Below, piece by piece: positions 49,694-61,253 of a DNA stretch of 64,000 bases. Both the position numbers and the translations under genes were made by a program. The DNA lies in the NCBI RefSeq assembly GCF_950023065.1, contig NC_088679.1, positions 682,001 through 746,000 on the forward strand, given 5' to 3'. The stretch is from Planococcus citri (Eukaryota; Arthropoda; Insecta; Hemiptera; Pseudococcidae). The notes beneath the pieces were generated by a model. The model was not told the origin of the DNA. It did no database searches and worked only from the letters and a program-made list of their open reading frames with translations. Each line of letters opens with the position of its first letter. Positions within the stretch are counted from its first letter, which is position 1.

Positions 49694-50200
49694 AGCATGG
49701 TCTGAAATCCCCTTACCTAACTAAAATAATTTCAGCTGCCCGAGGTTGGTTTTTCGATTTTTTGTGAATTTTGAAAATTTAAAATTACCTTAACATTTTC
49801 GAGGATCATTGATAGGTAAGTGGAGAATGCGGGTCAAAAAAGCGGCTCGAATGTGGATCACCTCGTCTGATTTGTACCTATAGGTTAGCTAGAGCTACCA
49901 AAATTAATCACGCTTTAAGAAGGAAAATTTTTAAGAATTCAAAAATCGTGCCGAGGCTGCAAAGTAGCCGAAAAAAGGCGAAATTCGGTGCGAAGAAGTG
50001 GATATTAGTTTCAGAACTAATTTATATCATTTTTGCTCAAAAGGTATGATACTTTTTTTTAAAAAAAAGGTATGTAGGTAGGTAGGTAGGTATGAATCGT
50101 TAAAAATGGTCGATTTAAATTTTTCAAAAAATTATAAAAAATCTGAAAATCAATTAGCGCGACTGCAGAAATTTTGTTTACGGGGGTTTCAGACCGTGCT
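49694..50200. mobile_element. Candidate MITE with AGCAYGGTCTGAAA ends
   Basis: The left end AGCATGGTCTGAAATCCCC (49694-49712) pairs with the right end, read on the other strand from 50200 as AGCACGGTCTGAAACCCCC, 17 of 19 matching. The 507-bp interior has no coding capacity and contains a (GTAG)n tract at 50077-50092. I cannot find a convincing target duplication (flanks acgatcg and acgtatt), so the limits may be off by a few bases and the class is open. Confidence 0.6.
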
Positions 50201-51839
50201 ACGTATTTTTAAAACTCGGAGTCGCGTTCAAATTAAAGGACACCTCGAGAGGTTTCTCGCAGATTTTTAATTTCGCAATACGTACGACTCTTTACATCAG
50301 ACGATTTGCTTCTACGATGATCAGCTACGCGTACATTACGCATCTCTGCCCAGCCTCGTATTTTCACTATTGTACAAGTACCTACCTGTTTTTCTGTTTT
50401 TTTTTTTTTTTTTTTTTTTTTCATCGAATTCGATGTTTCTCGAGTCATGCCAGGTTTTTTGCGAGCCATATTCGTATTTTCCTTCTAGATACCTACTTGT
50501 AGAATATAGCCTAGCGCATAGCGCACATTTTCCGCTGCTGATTTAACCTTCAGTTTTCATTCGAGCTGCATACTGTATCGCTTCGATACCTTTATCTTCA
50601 TTCGACTACGAGTATTTTTTGTTACGTTTTGCTTTCGAGTTCTTTTTGGAATTTCCCACGTATGTGTTTGGATTCCTTCGCGTTATCTACCTTTTCTAAA
50701 TTTCAAGCGTGAGAAAAATAAAATAAATATCTACGAGCGAGTATACATATACCTACCTTTACCTATAGGTAGCGTAAATACATAGATACCCTACTATCGG
50801 TGTGGCACAGCGTAGTGTAGGTATTCGTAAGATGTACGAGAAAAAACTTTTCCTTATTTACGCAAGTCGATCGACGAATCAAACTGTGTGGTGTAAATGG
50901 AAGTGTATAATATAAGCTCGTATCTTGTACCAATGTACCTACCTGTATTGTAAAGGTATGTACTGCACGCCTATCCTATACGTACTTACGTACAAACCAT
51001 CGTACTCGTACGTCGTGTAGTACGTCTACGTACCATACATACAATCTACGACGAAACAAGCACGCCTACGAATCGCAATCAAATTCGCATACTCGTACGC
51101 GTATCGCATATCGAATTATACCTATCCAGTATCCACTATCTAGTATCCATCCATCCATCCATCCGCAGATGGGACTGCACACGCCTGACGCCTGAGATAA
51201 TTCACCAATGATACGGCTAAGGCTACGGTCGCGGTAGTAGATTCACCTCTGTCGTTTTCATCGTAAAAACCAGCACACAATCGTAAAAAAAAATGAGCTC
51301 GATTCAATTTCAAGTTGGGCGGTATACGTAGATAGACTTAGAAGGTATTTTTAATATGTTCCTTAACAAACAAATTGCAAAGTACAGCCGCAACCGTCTT
51401 ACGATCTTAATCAGAATGATGCATGACACGCACGCATGCAGCTGTAGAAGCTGCTGTTGTCGGCATCAATTCGGCTAATCTATTCGCGATGCAATTTCAT
51501 TTAAAGCTGCGAAAAATTTCAAACTAAAAATGAATTACGTACGTGACCGTCTAACGTCTGCATTCGCTCGATCGCGCGTATACGAGTACCCCGCGAAATG
51601 TAATGTCTAACTCTAAGTATATATCCAAATAGCAGAACGTCTTTTCATATTGCTCGTTTTTTTCTTCTTTTTATTACCATTAATATGTATGTAGATGTAC
51701 GTGTGTATTATCGAGGTATAGTATTACGCGTACAATTTTCAACGCAATCTTCATTCCGCTATATCGATTCTTTCAGAAAAATAAAACAAAGAACAACACG
51801 AGTAAGTCGAAAACCAAAAAAGAAACTGTTACAATATGA
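50201..51839. other. Non-coding DNA with simple repeats
   Basis: A 25-base T run (50397-50421) and (ATCC)n at 51145-51164. Dense in TACGAG/CTCGTA words around 50990-51110. No gene recognised. Confidence 0.5.
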
Positions 51840-52200
51840 TCAAAATTCCAGTAATAGATCTCGTGTGTGGAGCCCATTCTGTATATGAAGCTGAAATTCT
51901 ATTTTCTTTTTGAAATATCTCGAATGGATTGGGCAAATTTTCGACAATGCAGTCCAAACCGCTCTCCAATCACTTTGAGAGTCGAGAATAACTTCATCGA
52001 GTGTTTTTTTCATTTCTTTTTTTTTTTTTCTATCCAAATAATAGTTACCTATGTAGTTTGAATTTTTGTAAATGGGTATATCAAAAATCGAGAAATGCAT
52101 TTTAGCACCTAAAACCTTGGCTGGCGATGTATTTGTATGATTTTAAAAATTAAATTCTTCGCTCAGTTGAGATACCGCCCCCCCCCAATCACCGTTGAAC
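51840..52200 (+). repeat. Fragment of the composite dispersed repeat
   Basis: ttggctggcgatgtatttg (about 52118), aattcttcgctcagttgagataccgcc (about 52153-52179) and a C run with cgttgaacc match the inner modules of the family. No hallmark core is present. The first half is diverged. Confidence 0.5.
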
Positions 52201-53394
52201 CAATTTATTTCTCACGCTACGCTGCGCTGCCACGCAGCAACGAAACCAAATCCCGTATAAAATTTTGCTTCGATACAATCGACAACTGTACTAATAAATT
52301 AAGTAGGTAGGTACATATCTTATTTCCGAAAAATTGTCCCTCAAACGCTGCTCAGCTGTTGTAAGAAAATAAGTCGAAAGATTAGTCTCGTTTCGTGCAC
52401 CGGCAAAAAAGAAATGATTAATTTTCCGAAGAACCGTCTTTATGGCTTCGCTAGTCCTTTGTTCCTAATTAGCCTCGTGTCGTTCGCTTATTTAAATTAA
52501 AATAGAATTTATTCGCAATTACCGACATTTACGCAAGAAAACGTTGGAAGCTGTTTCAAAATTTCTAAAAAGTTTCCATACCTAATTTCTTATTCTTATA
52601 TCTACCCTTTTCATTAGCGTGCGCGTGCCTAAAAAATCTATAGGTATCTACCAAATACCAATCCGCAGACCGCAGATGAAATTACCAACTCCAAAAAACT
52701 GCCTGCACGTACCAGCAAAGATACATGTACGTGTGGTGAAATGTTAGCTACGAGTATGTATCATAAAACCTAAAATACAAATTCTTTTACTGTAAAAAAA
52801 ATCTACTTACCAGTACCTATGAGTCTTTAATATTATGTGTTGGCCCACCTACATATCAACCTATATCCTATACTATACTCTTACATTCGATTAAAGAAAT
52901 TCAAACATCATGTCAAAAAAAGTTAAGTTATAAAATTTCACACTACTTTGACGCTTTTAAAGACAGCTGGCAGTTTTTTTTTTAAATTAAAATACTCGAT
53001 TCGAATATTTTTTGCAATCGTATGTTATCGATTCCAACAAAATAAAGGCAGAGTTGCGATAAAAAAAGGGGCGGAAAAAACACGACAAAAAACAAAACGA
53101 AGCGAAAAATAAAGCAAATACACCTGCCATAACTAACTGTATTACGGTGTTTGTAAAAAGTTTCGTGATTTTCCAGCTGTTCAAAAATGAAGAAAATTAG
53201 TTTCCCTTTCTGGTGGTAGGTACAATTTGTCGTCATTAACGGCAACCGCCTCATACTATACGTGAAATCGAAACTCGAAAGCAAAAACTAACTCCCAACT
53301 CGATACGTATTTTTCTCGTGGAAATGACACTACCGGCTACCCTACTTGATACGAGTATTTTACAAAAATTCGTAACCATCTCCCGTAGCCTACG
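52201..53394. other. Non-coding DNA, no gene seen
   Basis: AT-rich and word-rich with no recognised structure. Confidence 0.5.
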
Positions 53395-53396
53395 TA

Positions 53397-54583
53397 AGGT
53401 AAACTACCAGTTGCGGATATCGACACCAGTTATGGATAATCATTTTGTGGCGCTCTATGTGGTCAAAAAAAAAAAAAAAAATGATATCTTTTTCTTTGTC
53501 ATCTAGTTAACATGTGTACAACTTTACATCGTGATTCTCAACTTCAAAGTCCTAAAAAAAAAATCCTGAAATAAAAGTGAAAATTTTTTGGTGATTTTTG
53601 AAGTGTTTCATTTTGTGAAATTTTGAAAAAATGGAAAAAGGTAAATAAATTTGTTATTTTGTGCGGTTGATGGACTATTCTGATAGTAAATAAGTCAAAG
53701 AATCCGTTTTTGAGGGTTTCGAAATTTTTCGCGAATGTTTAGTCACATTGGTACATGCTTATTTGATGAGGTATAAAATGTGTGATAATTGAGCATGTTT
53801 TCAAATTTGGAGTACTAGTGTGGCTTAAACATTACTTATTTATGGTGTAGATACTATTTCCGGTAAATTTTTTTCTAAATTTGAAAAAAAAATTTCTATC
53901 CTCAAGTGGTATACTTATCCGCAACCGGGCCCCAAATTTTTTAGTTCAGACCTATCCTCAACTGGACTTTTATTTTCTTGATCAATTTAGAGAAAATAAA
54001 CGCATTTGAGCGATATGGCCAGTTGAAATTTGATGTTCATCATTGAGAATGCTGATTTACTCACTTATTTTAGTGTTGTAAAAACAATTTTTTCTTGATT
54101 TTTTTTTTTTTTTTTTTCAAGTTTTCTTAGCCTTATTGTTCTTAATTACAATAAAATACGTTTTTTTTTTTTAGCAAAATTGCATCAAATTTGAACTTAT
54201 TCCAGATGGGGCCCGGTTGCGGATAATGGATTTTTCTATCCGCAATTGGTAATTTTTTTTTTTTCGAATAACTTTGAACCAAAACATTTTTTTTCTGTTC
54301 GGACAAGGTAGTATGTTAGTTTGGGGTGTATTCAACGCGTGTATTTTTTTTCATAAGAAATGGTTGAATTATCAGCAACCGGGCCTGAAGTCTGGTTGCG
54401 GATAATTTGAGGGTTTTTTGAATGGCTCTGTAAAATAGAGGTTTCGATAAAAAAATTTGTTTTTCATATATTTTGTGCAGAAAGCTTCACTTAACACGTA
54501 CAAACCATCAGATTGAAAAAAGGTTCAAAATTGGGCCCAAAAAAAATTGTTGAAAAAACCTATCCACAATTGGTAGTTTACCT
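53397..54583. mobile_element. TA-flanked non-autonomous element with iterated end motif
   Basis: The left end AGGTAAACTACCAGTTGC (53397 onward) continues to GGATA, and the right end read from 54583 on the other strand is AGGTAAACTACCAATTGT then GGATA, 21 of 23 matching. TA borders both ends (53395-53396, 54584-54585). The motif is repeated inside as tatccgcaaccgggcccc (about 53917), ggttgcggataatgg (about 54214), tatccgcaattggtaa (about 54238), cagcaaccgggcc (about 54373) and ggttgcggataat (about 54399). No transposase frame exists in 1187 bp. Confidence 0.85.
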
Positions 54584-54585
54584 TA

Positions 54586-55023
54586 TTCGATTAGAAGTAA
54601 GAACCAAAGAGGAGCTCTTTTTTTCAAGCATCTGAATGAACTAACATAGCTTGGAGAATGTAAAAGGTCAACGTTCAAAATAAAGCATACCGATCGACTT
54701 ACCCTGTTAGTTATTTGTAACACCTGTAGATTATTAGTAAAGGTACTACCTAAGTAATGAGTAAATCATCACTAGTCACAAAACAAAAACAACCGCAACC
54801 ACGATTAAGGTAAAATATTGAAATCGAAATACTGACGGATGACATACGAGTAGTACAAATTACAAAACAACGACCGAAGACCGAAAATTGAAATTACGCG
54901 ACGAATACTTATCAATATAAACAGAACCACAGAAATGCAGAATACGAACAAGAAGCACACACGATAGGTCTACGAATAATTACGAACTCCACTAAAAATA
55001 CGAGTAGAATAAAATACATTAGG
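54586..55023. other. AT-rich DNA between two TA elements
   Basis: No feature recognised. Confidence 0.5.
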
Positions 55024-55825
55024 TAGGGTGAACCACCCAGTTTGCAACGCCTTAAGAGCATACCAACTTTTGAAGTGGTCAAACTGGCATATAATCATGA
55101 AAAATATTTTCAAAAAGTGGATTTTATGGTACAGTATGTCCCATTTATGACGCAACCCTGAGTTTAAACTTCTGTGTGCGCGAGCCAAACAACCTTAAAC
55201 CGAAACCAACTGCTCAGGGTGGTAGAGGAAACATTTCTGAATGTAGGTACAGCATGTTTTGTTGGTTTTATGCAGTTGAATGATTTCTGAGAGGAGCGTC
55301 TTGTTTGAAAACAGGTTTGAAAAAATTCGGGGAGCTCACATTTTTTCATTACCACGGCAGTTAATCAATCCTGAGCAGTACCTACAGACTGATTCTCATA
55401 AAAAGATGATTGAGGGGTTCCGAGGGAAGTTTTCAGACCATATGGCGCTGAATAAACCCGGTATTGAGGGCTATTTTTGAATGTAATGAAAAATTTTTCG
55501 AAAAATCGCAAATTTCAAAGAAAATACTCAAAAAAAAAAGTTTGGGAACCTATAGAAGCGCGAGTTGACTTGCAAACAGCAGTTTGGTGATCGTCATCAA
55601 CATTTATTACGATGAGATGTATTTTTTTTAAATATTTTGTTTAGCATAACCAATTGGGTTGCGTCATAAATGAGACATACTGTACTTAGATGTTTAAATT
55701 TTGAGAAAATGATGAAGTCAAACCATTTTTTTGAATACTTTAGTAATAAAATTTTAAAAAAGATGAAAATAGCTGATGTCCCAGTTTGCAACCAACCTGC
55801 CCCATTTTGCAACCAAGAAAATTAC

Positions 55826-56690
55826 TAGTTTGCAACCTGGTTGCAATCTGGCTTAGTGGAACGAAATTCGGGTCCCAGTCAGGGTTGCGGAATGATACCG
55901 ATACCGAAAAACCAATACCGCCAAAACCGCCTAATTTTTGAAAAAAATTGAAAAAACTGAAAACTGATACCAATAAGTTGACAAATGAAAAACCGATTTA
56001 GAAAATACCAATATAATTTCAAAATTGGTACAAAATACTGAAAACCAATACCAAAATTATTTTAAAATCTGTATTTTGGTACTCATTTTTGCATATTTCT
56101 GCAAATGAAATAATTCCAACATCAAACAAAATGAGTTTATTCATTTCAATGATCACTTTTCTTTGTTGATTTTCCTCTCATTTCATTCTCATTTCAACTT
56201 TTATACTACTACTCTCTCAATTTCTGAATTTTAAGCCAAAGTGTTCTGTAATTAGCTTGATTTTTGGGTGGTAAAATACCAATTACGAAACCGAAAACCA
56301 AAATAAAATTCATGAAAATTGGAAAAACCAATACCGAAAACCAAAATTTTGAGGTAGAAATTGATGAAAACCGAAAAACCAATGCCGTTTTAGCCACCAC
56401 ATTTGAAATACCAATACCACGTACCGATACTGTTTTGTTTTATCGTTCCACAACCCTGGTCCCAGTGTGCAACTTCTGTTCTAATTTTCACTCAATTTTT
56501 GTTTCAGGCACCTCCGAGAGTTGTTAATGTCTGAGAGACATTTTGGTGATTTTCAGGGTGAATAATTGCCGCCCCCAACAACCCGAGGTGCCTGAAACGA
56601 AAATCGAGTGAAAATTAGAACAGAGGTTGCAATCTGGGACCCAAATTTCGTTCCACTAAGCCAGTTCGCAACCCCTGGTTGCAAACTGGA
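55826..56690. repeat. Internal hairpin of the 55-kb element
   Basis: The left arm runs 55826-55879 and, after the hAT copy, continues 56467-56514. The right arm is 56585-56690. Both arms share ggcttagtggaacgaaatt, gggtcccag, gttctaattttcactc and caggcacctc (or complements). The loop is about 70 bases. The hAT copy lies within the left arm only. Confidence 0.8.
55880..56458. mobile_element. Nested hAT element with A-rich repeat core
   Basis: The 8-bp duplication GTCCCAGT occurs at 55872-55879 and 56459-56466. The ends are CAGGGTTGCGGAATGATA and, from the right, CAGGGTTGTGGAACGATA, 16 of 18 matching. The 579-bp interior is made largely of degenerate accgaaaaccaat units (around 55895-56060 and 56280-56430), which translate into no known protein. 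It is younger than the TA element it interrupts. Confidence 0.9.
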
Positions 56691-57115
56691 AAAGATCATT
56701 TTTTTGGCCCTGTTTGCAACATTTAAATAAATAGTAGAAAATGACAAATTAATTAATATAAAGTGTCATTTTTCTATTATTTGAACCATCTACTATCCAT
56801 TTTAACATACTCCAATTGAATTTCACCAGTATTTCAATAATTATCAGCCGAATCAAAATCTGCTGCGGAACACCCGCCTACTAAGAAATTGCCACAAATG
56901 AACATTTTGCCTGAAGTGATAACTAAAACCATTTGTTTGGAAATGAAAAATCACAGCTAAAATTATGAGGAATGGTTCACTTTGAAGAGGAAGGTTAGCT
57001 GTGTCTTTCAAAACATTAAGATCTTAGATTCAAGCCAATAAATTCTTATTATGTGACTTTGAAAAATTTTTGGTTGCAAACTGGATAGGCGTTGCGAACT
57101 GGCTGGTTCACCCTA

Positions 57116-57360
57116 TTATGCAGACAGGCATCAAATCGTACGCCGACGATGTCATCATACGCCCATACGGATAGGTATAATGCAGCTGTATCTATTTCTT
57201 TACCCTCCCACCGCGTAGTCACAATCATTTGTAGATAAATGCCCACTATGCTGATAACGATACGCTTCATTCTCATTTCTCTCTTCTCTGTCGCATTTGC
57301 AAATCAAAACGTGAAAACAACGAAAACGACGACGAATGTTATCTATTAAGTATTATTCGC
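57116..57360. other. Non-coding DNA, no feature seen
   Basis: Short interval between two elements; nothing recognised. Confidence 0.5.
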
Positions 57361-57364
57361 ACAT

Positions 57365-58493
57365 GGGTAATTCTCAAAAAAAGTTTAAATTTCAGTACTA
57401 AAATTTTTCGAAAATGAAAACCTTTTTTTGAATTTTTTTCAAAAGGGACTTGATTCTAGGCATACCCAGGACCCCAAAAATGACTTCAGGCCCAAGTCAT
57501 CTTCAGTAGGGGCGGGGGGAGGGGCTTTAAAAAAATTGGTGTCACATGTTGAAAAAAAAGGCTGTTAACTACTTTTGGGTAGGTATAGGTATAACTGGAG
57601 CAGTTATTAGTAGCTTTAGCTCACAAAAAGTTCATCAAGTAGGTACCAGGTACATTTTAATGGGAGTATTCAAGCATGATAAGGTAGGTACTTTCCTTCG
57701 CCGTGGACAAAAAAATCATGATAGCCACGACGTAATACCAAACTGTACTATCCACGACGTAAGAAAAAAATAACTAAAATTTTTTTTACAGGTAATAGAA
57801 TCAATAATTTTTCAATTTTCAAAGTTGTGGTCATCAAGTACTTACTATTTGAATATTTTCTTATTTTTTTTTTAAAAAAAATGTCTCTTTTAAACGTGAG
57901 AATGATAAGCCACGGCGTTGGATCCGAAAAAAGGAAATCAGTACAATTTTCACAGATTATAATTTGCAGACTGGTTCACTGCATTTGCTTGATGGATTTG
58001 AAATGGGCGCAGCACTACTATCACTAAAACGATACAGTGTAGCTATTTCACCGCAAAAAAAATCGAATAGGAGTGCCAGAAAAAAATTAACAAAAAATGG
58101 CCACGGCGCTGGACACAAAACTGGTTACATCACTTTATGACCTCGGTTTCAGGGTATAAAGTATCATTCCAAAAATTTATATCAGTTCTGTCATTTACTC
58201 TCATATCATATAATAATATGTACCATTTTTTTTTTTCAGAAAAAAAGATGGTATACTTCATTTTTGAAGATGAAGTTGAAAAATTTAAGTGGTTACAGGC
58301 CACGACGTTGGAATTTTCAGGGTTTGGGGGGACTTGACCCATAGTGGAGGGGGGGTTGGGGGCTGTTAAACTACATGCACGTGATGCCCGAGTTGGTATC
58401 TACACAATACCACCGAAAAAAAATTTCAATTGTCAATAGTATTCAAGTTAACCACCGGTTACATGATTTTTAAACTTTTTTTGAGAATTACCC
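57365..58493. mobile_element. Non-autonomous element with ACAT duplication
   Basis: Ends of at least 25 bp are identical: GGGTAATTCTCAAAAAAAGT then TTAAA at 57365-57389, and the complement ending at 58493. ACAT flanks both sides (57361-57364, 58494-58497). The interior repeats CCACGACGT or CCACGGCGTTGG at 57725, 57752, 57910, 58101 and 58300, and once inverted (cgccgtgg, 57699-57706). The 1129-bp interior has no transposase. A 4-bp duplication is uncommon and does not settle the superfamily; the boundary can also be read as TGGG ends with a CA duplication. Confidence 0.8.
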
Positions 58494-58497
58494 ACAT

Positions 58498-60688
58498 AGC
58501 GATAAGAAGCGTAGGTCTGGGTACCTTACAATAGCTATCAGCTAGTAGCTACTAGCTAGCTACCCGGTGGACAATAAAAATAGCAGCACGAAAAAAATAT
58601 CGAGTCCTCGTATACTTATTAGGCAGACTGCGTAATTCAAAATTTTTAGCTTTCATTAAAGTAGGTCTGTGCAATAAATCAAGGCGCGGAAAATCATCTT
58701 GACTTTTGAACACTTTTTTAATCAAGATGATGAAGATATGTAGGTAGTAGGTAGGTATGTACTTCTCACCATTAGAGTATTTACTAGGTGCAGTATGTAC
58801 TAATGGATTAAAGCTTAATTATTCCTTTCGAGGTCAGGATTTCGCTCCTCTCTGAGTCTGAGGTTGTCATCCGAAAATTGTTGGAGACAAGGAAGAGGGT
58901 ATTGTTGGTATAAGATATGAATAAATTTCAGACTACCGTTCGTGTGTCTTTCCCGACCCGTTGACCCTAAACCTTTTGTACGTACGTGTGACGTGTACTG
59001 CGAACGTGGATCTCTGATCGCGATGATTCCGAACAAAATTGATTGGGATCATTAACTTTGCTTCGAGTACACTTTGTACATTATGTACATATGTACCGTA
59101 GGTAAAAAAATGAGACTTTTTTCACGGACCTTTGCGCACACTTTTCAAGCGGTAAAAATAGGACCTTTATCGAGACTTCCAGCGTGAATGTCGTGAAAAG
59201 GAACGAAATTCGTTTGTAATGGAAAGGCTGGAAAGCATCGGATATTATCTCAATATTATGTAGGTACCTCTACCTACTCGTATGTAGGTTTGAAGAATAA
59301 TAGAAAATTGAATTCAAACAGAAAGAGCGAATAAGCATACCTATCTAGTAGCAAAAATTTCGAGTGAGCTTCTTTTGAATGCTTTGTTTGATTGTTTGTT
59401 CGCTCGTTCCTTCGTTCGTTCGTTCTATTCATTCTAACAAGTTGAGCTGATAGTCGCAATGATTTTTGATCGTTGAACGTAAACGTCGTCGTTAGATCGA
59501 ATCAAAAGCAACCATCTGCATCTGTGGTGTTTCGGAAAAATGCTCGAATCAAATTTCCAAAATTATTTTTACGTAGGTAATATGTACCTAAGTACGTATT
59601 TTTATGCGGTACTCGGTGTCGGTGACGGTATGTGCTACGTGTACGGTGTATGGAAAGCTTTTACGAGTTGATACTCGTATAAAAAAAGAAGCCACTCTTT
59701 GCTTCGTGTCGCGTCGGCGAAATAACTAGATTAACAAAGGTAATAAAACGTTTAATTAACCCGACGTGACGTTTTGTTAATGCTACACTATCATTTCGAG
59801 TGAAGCCGCGAGTATGGGTGCCAGCAGTCAATAGGTAGGTTGGAAGGTGGGTAGGTAGGTAGGTAGGTAAATTGTATACATATATACGTGTAGTACGAGT
59901 ACGAGTATTTATGTGGAGCTGGCTGGCTAAGCCATTAGCTAGGTGGAAGGTAAAGATGGCGAAGATAATGGAACCATGCAACGTGCGAGGGATGCGCGAC
60001 TATGCGTGTATGAGTACCTACTGAGTAGGTATGTAATTGTCGCTGTCGTGTGCTTTTGCCTGCAATTTTTCACCGCCTGCTGCGCCGCATCTGTATGATA
60101 TGACATTAGTCAAAGATAACGATGCGCAGGGTTACAAACTCGAGCATTTCTACCCCGGTTTCTGATTTTACACAACCACTGAAAAGTACATATACCTACA
60201 TACGTAGATACAGAATAATATATTCCTAAAGTAAAAAAAAAAGCCGAAAGATTTGGAGCAAATTCAACCAAGACTTTTTATTTCGAGTTGAAATATTTGT
60301 ACACTCCAAAAAATTTCAGCATTGGAGGTGCCCCTGGTGGAGAGATATGAGTCTTCAGAGAGGAAACATTTTCGAAATAATCTCGGCTTTTTCGCTCTAA
60401 TCCATTATCCAAACTGCTCTAAAAAAAAATGAGAATTCTGAAAAATGATTTGAAATTTTATCATATTTGTAGTAGGTAGGTAGTAGGTACATAATATAGA
60501 GGCAATGTAAATTCGAAACGTTGATTTGAAATCTCACAATTTGGAGGCAGATTATGGGAATTCTTACAAGTTACTCGTATTTAAAATTTTGTGGTTTGTA
60601 GATATTTTGAACTTGTAATTTGATGTAAAATTTGTAATTTGAAAGCGATTGCGATTAGAAACTGTCAAAAATGATTCGAGATATCGTA
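58498..60688. other. Non-coding DNA with simple repeats
   Basis: A (TAGG)n tract at 59832-59869 and a TTCG/CGTT run at 59406-59423. No gene recognised; the 106-codon minus frame 59661-59981 reads through the TAGG tract (YLPTYLPT-type residues). Confidence 0.5.
59832..59869. repeat. (TAGG)n imperfect microsatellite
   Basis: Units of TAGG with GGAA/GGTG interruptions. Confidence 0.9.
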
Positions 60689-60920
60689 CACGGGAAAAAA
60701 AAGTATGGATAATTTTTACTATTTCATACAGTAACCGGATCCCATTCAAAAATATTGTGATTTTTACTATGAGATTAGTAAATTTTACTATGAGAGTAAT
60801 AAATTTTTACCTAATTCTAGATAAAATGTATTTTTTGTCTGAGTAAAAATCACTATTATTTTTGAATGGGATCCGGTTATTGTACTGAAATAGTAATTTT
60901 TATTAATTTTTTTTTCCGTG
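60689..60920. mobile_element. Hairpin MITE with CACGG ends
   Basis: About 80 bp at each end pair as inverted repeats: both read CACGG, an A run, tttactatttca, then aaccggatcccattcaaaaata and gtgatttttact. Only about 70 bases lie between the arms. Ends are CACGGG at 60689 and CCGTG at 60916-60920. No clear target duplication was found (flanks tatcgta and ataagta). Non-coding, 232 bp. Confidence 0.75.
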
Positions 60921-61248
60921 ATAAGTAGACCTAATTTGAAAGCAAAGTGAATTCCAAAAATTTCATAATTTGGTAGCAATGCGGAATTCTGAAAATTGAA
61001 TAAGTACATATGTACTTACAAACTCTGAAAAATAATTTGAAATGCACTGTCCGAATCCTCTGCGTCTGCAGTCTCTCTTGCCTGTAAAAAGACGTAAACG
61101 TCTCCATATTGCGCTATTGCGCTATTCCGATTCTTAGGACGTTGCTGCGAGTTGCGATGTGCGTGCATTCTTACCATTTAATATCAATCACACCATCTGT
61201 TGCGCATCAGTAGGTAACAGTTTTAGGTTGGAATATGCCTAATGCCGA
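60921..61248. other. Non-coding DNA, no feature seen
   Basis: Nothing recognised between the two elements. Confidence 0.5.
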
Positions 61249-61253
61249 CGCCG

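Larger units (their letters stand above)
55026..57113. mobile_element. TA-flanked non-autonomous element, interrupted by a hAT copy
   Basis: The ends GGGTGAACCACCCAGTTTGC (55026-55045) and, from 57113 on the other strand, GGGTGAACCAGCCAGTTCGC match 18 of 20, and both continue with AACGCC. TA borders both ends (55024-55025, 57114-57115). The motif AGTTTGCAAC or its complement recurs inside at about 55783, 55828, 56689 and 57072. A hAT copy sits at 55880-56458. Without it, the middle folds back on itself (see hairpin entry). I find no transposase frame. Confidence 0.85.

Noticed and set aside
56862..56880. CTGCTGCGGAACACCCGCCT as a composite-repeat core
   Set aside because: Too many differences, and no flanking modules.
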